A stretch of 64,000 nucleotides of DNA from Bacillus marasmi. GTDB taxonomy: Bacteria > Bacillota > Bacilli > Bacillales > Cytobacillaceae. Numbering within the stretch: the stretch's first letter is position 1; each line of letters starts with the position of its first letter. The DNA lies in assembly GCF_902168435.1 (NCBI RefSeq), contig NZ_LR656176.1, positions 1 to 64,000 of the forward strand. Direction: 5' to 3'. Position numbers and translations under genes: made by a program. The notes under the pieces are model-generated. The model ran no database searches. It was given only the letters and a program-made list of their open reading frames with translations, and was not told the DNA's origin. Positions 60,747 through 64,000 of the stretch are shown here, one piece after another.

Positions 60747-61019
60747 CTAATGTGGAAAATATAATTCAATCCTTTTTCTAAAATTATTGCTTTGTAAAAT
60801 AAAGTAATCTTGATAATCATTATCCCTTAAGAGATAGGGATAATCCTTAAATGTAATAATTAACACATTGTTACTTCTTTTTATAAAAGAAAGATTTTCT
60901 ATCGATACCTCCAATGAATCAAATTCAAATCCATCTCGCTTCCATAAAAAGTCTTCTTCATCATAATAGTTGAGAACAACCTGACGATTTTGATAATGAC
61001 TTAGATTGAATAAGTCCAT
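60747..61019 (-). CDS. Small hypothetical protein, beta-rich
   Basis: A protein of 90 residues from ATG 61019 (or 95 from ATG 61034; both have G-rich sites). It is mainly beta: YQNRQVVLNYYDEEDFLWKR, FEFDSLEVSIENLSFIKRSNNVLIITF, YQDYFILQSNNFRKRIELYFP. The even strand spacing suggests a small Sm-like or PilZ-like barrel, but no family is recognised. It has its own upstream region and a terminator, so it is likely a real gene. Confidence 0.55.
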   Translation of the reverse strand: MDLFNLSHYQNRQVVLNYYDEEDFLWKRDGFEFDSLEVSIENLSFIKRSNNVLIITFKDYPYLLRDNDYQDYFILQSNNFRKRIELYFPH

Positions 61020-61133
61020 TGTTTTTTCCCCCATACTATCCCCCCTAGTATTATTTTATATTTATCATTAGTTTGGAAAATTGATATAAATCAATTCATT
61101 CAAAAGTGCAATCAATTGACTCATATTCAATAT

Positions 61134-61176
61134 AAAATACCAGGAAACAATATAAGGATTGATTCCTGGCATTTTG
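61134..61176 (-). terminator. Terminator after the SASP-like gene
   Basis: TACCAGGAA and TTCCTGGCA pair around a 16-base loop, with an AAAAT/ATTTT continuation. On the minus strand the stem is followed by TATTTTATATTG. Confidence 0.65.
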
Positions 61177-61222
61177 AGATATCTATCAATTAAGTCGTTG
61201 CTTTGGTTTAGTTCTAAACCTA

Positions 61223-61396
61223 TTAATTTCTGTTTGGTTTTCCTTTTGCCATTCCTGTTCCTCCAGTAGTCCTAGCCAACAATTCTTTTACTTCATTATA
61301 CGAAAGTCCAGACTCTGCATTTAATCTTTTTACTTCATCAATATTTGTACCAACAATAGTATATTGAGTATCAATCTGATTTCTCTTCTCTGTCAT
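61223..61396 (-). CDS. Small SASP-like protein
   Basis: A 57-residue protein. The core GTNIDEVKRLNAESG is close to the repeated T(D/N)VQEVKxxN motif of gamma-type small acid-soluble spore proteins, followed by SYNEVKELLARTTGG. Gamma-type SASPs are larger and supply amino acids at germination; this short form may be spore-associated too, but that is only inference. I use ATG 61396, 6 bases after AGGGGG; a longer frame upstream lacks a site. A strong candidate for expression in sporulation. Confidence 0.55.
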   Translation of the reverse strand: MTEKRNQIDTQYTIVGTNIDEVKRLNAESGLSYNEVKELLARTTGGTGMAKGKPNRN

Positions 61397-61496
61397 AAAA
61401 TACCCCCTATTCGTTGATATATTTTCACCTAAATTAGGGTTTAATATTCTAGCCAAAATCGGTTAAGATTCATGTATAGTTGTACCCATAATAAAA

Positions 61497-61518
61497 AGAC
61501 ATTCCCTTAAGAATGTCT
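61497..61518 (-). terminator. Terminator after the 45-residue gene
   Basis: AGACATTC and GAATGTCT pair around a 6-base loop; on the minus strand TTTTTATTAT follows. It lies 63 bases past the small gene stop. Confidence 0.8.
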
Positions 61519-61580
61519 AATTTATTGAAGTAGTAGACAAAGAGAATCCGGAGAATGTGGTTTGATTTAATCGAGCAAAA

Positions 61581-61718
61581 CTATTTGTTGTTTTTGTAAT
61601 TATTATTTTTTTCTGCTTCCTGACGATTTTTCTTATCTTTCCATTGCTCAAAATTCAGCCCACCCCTGTCAGGGGCGTTTAGGTAACGGATATATTCAGT
61701 AGTTAATTGAAAAAACAC
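61581..61718 (-). CDS. Small 45-residue protein
   Basis: A short frame from GTG 61718, 7 bases after GGAGGT, ending TAG at 61581. The product starts MFFQLTTEYIRYLNAPDRGG, continues LNFEQWKDKKNRQEAEK and ends in an Asn/Lys-rich tail. The ideal ribosome-binding site and a terminator downstream support a real gene. It resembles very short conserved Bacillus proteins with a LNAP..LNFEEWK-type sequence but I cannot name a family. A CRE-like site lies 30 bases upstream. Confidence 0.6.
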   Translation of the reverse strand: MFFQLTTEYIRYLNAPDRGGLNFEQWKDKKNRQEAEKNNNYKNNK

Positions 61719-61747
61719 TTCAACCACCTCCATTGTCTTACTATCAA

Positions 61748-61761
61748 TGTATGCGCTTACA
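61748..61761 (-). promoter_or_regulatory. CRE-like site upstream of the small gene
   Basis: TGTATGCGCTTACA matches TGWAANCGNTNWCA at 13 of 14 positions. It lies between glnA and the small gene and may bring the latter under CcpA control. Confidence 0.55.
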
Positions 61762-61823
61762 TATACTTTGTTGAGTTCATTTGCACGTAAGTTTCGAGGC
61801 TATTTGAGCTATTCGAGCGAAAA

Positions 61824-61858
61824 AAAGGACGCTATCGATACCGTCGACTGCGTCCTTT
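61824..61858 (-). terminator. Terminator of glnA
   Basis: AAAGGACGC and GCGTCCTTT form a 9-base stem; on the minus strand TTTTTTTCG follows. It lies 20 bases past the glnA stop. Confidence 0.88.
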
Positions 61859-61877
61859 AATGCTGCTTTATATAATA

Positions 61878-63233
61878 CTAAAACTTAGAATGATAGTTTT
61901 CGATTTCCCATGAAGAAATTGCGATACGGTAGCGATCCCATTCGGATTTTTTCAAAGCTACAAATTCTGTGTAAACGTGCTCACCAAGAGTTTTTGCACC
62001 GATTTCTCCTGCTTCTAATTCCTTAATTGCTTCTTCTAGGCTACCAGGTAGGTTCGTAATTCCTTTGAATGCTCTTTCTTCATCATCCATATGGAAGATA
62101 TCTTCATTTACTGGAGCTGGAGCTTCAAGTTCCTTTTCGATTCCATCTAAACCAGCAGCTGCAATTACTGCAAAAGTTAGGTATGGATTAGCTGCTGGGT
62201 CTGGACAACGTAACTCTACACGAGTTGCAAGACCTTTTTTCGCTGGAATGCGGATAAGAGCTGAACGGTTAGAAGCAGACCAAGCTAAGTATACTGGAGC
62301 TTCATAGCCAGGTACTAAACGCTTATAAGAGTTTACTAGTGGATTTGTTACAGCTGTAAAACTCTTTACATTTTCTAGTACTCCTGCGATAAATTGGTAA
62401 GCTTCTTTAGATAATTGTAATTCATCACTAGGGTCAAAAAATGCATTTTCGTTTCCTTTGAAAAATGACATATTTACGTGCATACCAGAACCATTTATTC
62501 CAAATACAGGCTTCGGCATAAAGGTTGCATGCAGACCAAATTTTTTCGCAATAGTCTTAACTACCCATTTGTAAGTAGTTGAACGATCAGCAGCTGTTAA
62601 TGCATCACCGTATTTGAAGTTAATTTCATGCTGTCCTTCAGCAACTTCATGATGAGATGCTTCGATTGTGAAGCCCATTGCTTTTAAAGCACGGTAGATT
62701 TCTAAACGAACACGTTCACCAAGATCATGTGGCGATGGCTCGAAATAGCCTGCTTTATCAGCAAGTTCTTGTGTTGTGTATCCATTGTCATCATTTTTAA
62801 AAAGGAAGAATTCTAGCTCAGGTCCAACAGAAATGGTATAGCCTTTATCTGCCGCACGTTCCACAGTCTTCTTAAGAACATTTCTAGTATCTCCCTCATA
62901 AGGTGTCCCATCTGGATTAGCGACAGAGCAAAGGAAACGAGCCTCTGAATATCCAGCTTCAACAGTCCAAGGAAGAACAGCAAAAGTGCTTAAGTCAGGC
63001 TGAAGATATAAATCTGATTTGTTAATTGGCGAAAAACCTGTAATGGATGAACCATCGAACATCATTTTACCTTCAACAACGTCTTCTAATTGTTCAACAG
63101 TTACAGTTACATGCTTTAAGATTCCTTCGATATCAACAAATTGCAAATGTAGTAATTCAACGCTTTTTTCGTTAATAGTTTGCTTGATTTGATCTAAAGC
63201 AGTTGTTGATGCAGATAAATTCGAAACAGCCAT
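61878..63233 (-). CDS. glnA: Glutamine synthetase, type I
   Basis: A 451-residue GSI that makes glutamine from glutamate and ammonia with ATP. Typical motifs are MFDGSSITGF (58-67), GPELEFFLF, EASHHEVAEGQHEINFKYGD, HATFMPKPVFGINGSGMH and NPLVNSYKRLVPGYEAPVYLAWSASNRSALIRIP. It is diverged from the usual Bacillus enzyme. The residue after GF that in B. subtilis is VR62 (an Arg involved in feedback inhibition by glutamine/AMP) is SP69 here, so feedback sensing may differ. No glnR precedes it, but a perfect GlnR/TnrA box lies 23 bases upstream of the ATG. This may be a second glnA copy. Confidence 0.95.
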   Translation of the reverse strand: MAVSNLSASTTALDQIKQTINEKSVELLHLQFVDIEGILKHVTVTVEQLEDVVEGKMMFDGSSITGFSPINKSDLYLQPDLSTFAVLPWTVEAGYSEARFLCSVANPDGTPYEGDTRNVLKKTVERAADKGYTISVGPELEFFLFKNDDNGYTTQELADKAGYFEPSPHDLGERVRLEIYRALKAMGFTIEASHHEVAEGQHEINFKYGDALTAADRSTTYKWVVKTIAKKFGLHATFMPKPVFGINGSGMHVNMSFFKGNENAFFDPSDELQLSKEAYQFIAGVLENVKSFTAVTNPLVNSYKRLVPGYEAPVYLAWSASNRSALIRIPAKKGLATRVELRCPDPAANPYLTFAVIAAAGLDGIEKELEAPAPVNEDIFHMDDEERAFKGITNLPGSLEEAIKELEAGEIGAKTLGEHVYTEFVALKKSEWDRYRIAISSWEIENYHSKF

Positions 63234-63255
63234 GTTATATTACCTCACATTTTTA

Positions 63256-63272
63256 TGTTATATTTTATTACA
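63256..63272 (-). promoter_or_regulatory. GlnR/TnrA box upstream of glnA
   Basis: TGTTA-TATTTTA-TTACA fits the 17-base consensus TGTNA-N7-TNACA perfectly. Close to the start codon it most likely works as a repressor site, linking this gene to nitrogen status. Confidence 0.78.
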
Positions 63273-63446
63273 TCAGTTATTCAATAATTAGATTATAGTT
63301 AATTCTACATAGTTTGACAACTATTTTTTTAAACTTTTTTCTGAATATTTATACTTGATTTTTTATAATTAATACGTTTTCCCGTATCTTTATACAAAAT
63401 GATGCAAAAAAACGACATCCCCTTGGTTAGAATGCCGTTTGTACGT

Positions 63447-64000
63447 TTATTTTTTTAGAATGATGGATACTTTATCTATTGCTTGTTGAAGCTTTTTACT
63501 ATTGTCTTCGTATAGTCGCTTTGAATCTGTATTTTCTGTTGCTAGCGCAAACGACTCTAAGTCCGCTTGACATTTTTTCATGATAGAAAGGATTAAAGGT
63601 CGACCTTGAGGAGCTACAACTTGCAATTTATCGTCATAGAGGTCTATTGTTAATTCTCCATAAGAATTTACCTGCCCGAGAAACACATTTTCAAGGGTAA
63701 CATCTAATTTTTCTAGTTCTGTATGTAGCCATGACCGACTGTAACCTATTGTATTTAAAGGTTCATCACATATTTCTCCATCCATAATGACTGTTTGAGG
63801 CTCTTTGATTGAAGCAACCTTGAGATCTATATCCTTTGCTGTAAGTGGTTGTTTCTCCTTCTTTAACATTACGGATAAATCTCCCGTAGCTTCTAAAATC
63901 GCAAATTCCACATCTGCTAACTGAAAGACATCTTTTTTTCGAAGCAACTCTAATAACTCATCAGTAGTATATCTTTCTTTTTTTAAATTATCTTCCATGA
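63447..64000 (-). CDS. YetF/DUF421-family protein, C-terminal part
   Basis: The visible 183 residues are the cytoplasmic part of a YetF-type (DUF421) membrane protein. Family features: LKKERYTTDELLELLRKKDVFQLADVEFAILEATGDLSVMLKKEKQPLT, then a further domain (IMDGEICDEPL, LGQVNSYGELTIDLYDD). In full proteins this follows three membrane helices and the segment NLKKERxT. The reading frame is open to the window edge, and the ATG at 63998 is probably internal, so the gene continues beyond 64000. Some DUF421 proteins of Bacillus are linked to spore or membrane functions; the role is unknown. Confidence 0.75.
   Translation of the reverse strand, partial: MEDNLKKERYTTDELLELLRKKDVFQLADVEFAILEATGDLSVMLKKEKQPLTAKDIDLKVASIKEPQTVIMDGEICDEPLNTIGYSRSWLHTELEKLDVTLENVFLGQVNSYGELTIDLYDDKLQVVAPQGRPLILSIMKKCQADLESFALATENTDSKRLYEDNSKKLQQAIDKVSIILKK

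Noticed and set aside
61601-61700. Non-coding RNA downstream of glnA
   Set aside because: The segment is better explained by the 45-codon frame with a perfect ribosome-binding site and a terminator.

Overview
The window looks like chromosomal DNA of a low-GC, spore-forming member of the Bacillaceae. Support comes from AT-rich sequence with strong AGGAGG ribosome-binding sites and frequent TTG/GTG starts, a KinA/KinE-like PAS histidine kinase, an SASP-like small protein, a GlnR/TnrA box and CRE-like catabolite sites, Bce-type and FtsX-type ABC modules, and typical Bacillus families (HelD, TrmL, DegV, DUF2325, YdbC, DUF6241). No rRNA, tRNA, CRISPR array or prophage was seen.

Layout. 1-6500: a partial gene start, a DUF6241 protein and a UDG-fold protein divergent from an XRE/ImmA-like regulator, a 0.47-kb repeat element, a TRM11-like methyltransferase, a lipoprotein and DegV. 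6700-19000: ung, then a catabolic island. It holds an acyl-CoA ligase and a convergent five-gene carboxylase operon (HyuA', zinc-ribbon gamma, HyuA, HyuB, and a 33-kDa protein of unknown family). The operon is headed by a sigma-54 promoter and an AcoR-family activator gene. Gene order and sizes recall acetophenone carboxylase (apcABCDE) rather than three-subunit acetone carboxylase. 19200-21950: an anion permease gene split by a 1492-bp IS1595-family element with a passenger gene and a perfect 8-bp target duplication. 21960-32000: a HEAT/SEC-C gene coupled to a CBS-HEPN gene, DUF5946 behind a MerR-type promoter, helD, VWA, DinB, macro-domain and sensor-kinase genes. 32280-37900: an efflux-type membrane protein with divergent TetR, an N-acetyltransferase, a DsbA/FrnE gene with an in-frame TGA at its first active-site cysteine, a stand-alone DnaA_N protein, YdbC and TrmL. 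37900-51050: two two-component systems, a BcrA-type ABC module with a serine hydrolase, a Dph6-like ATPase, LrgAB and an FtsX/LolD-type ABC pair. 51050-52200: a 52-bp tandem-repeat array and a second, inverted copy of the repeat element. 52200-64000: DUF2325, YfcE, DinB and GIY-YIG genes, a complete Bce-type module with its probable operator, small spore-type proteins, a glutamine synthetase lacking the usual feedback arginine, and the C-terminal part of a YetF/DUF421 protein.

The strongest unusual signals are: (i) the probable selenocysteine DsbA/FrnE protein, in which TGA replaces the first Cys of CPFC, the reading frame is kept on both sides and a compact hairpin follows; (ii) the five-subunit ketone-carboxylase-like operon with its own sigma-54 control region and neighbouring CoA ligase; (iii) the CBS-HEPN/SEC-C gene pair; (iv) the recent IS insertion carrying a membrane-protein passenger; and (v) the 52-bp tandem repeats. 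All functional calls come from reading motifs, without database searches.
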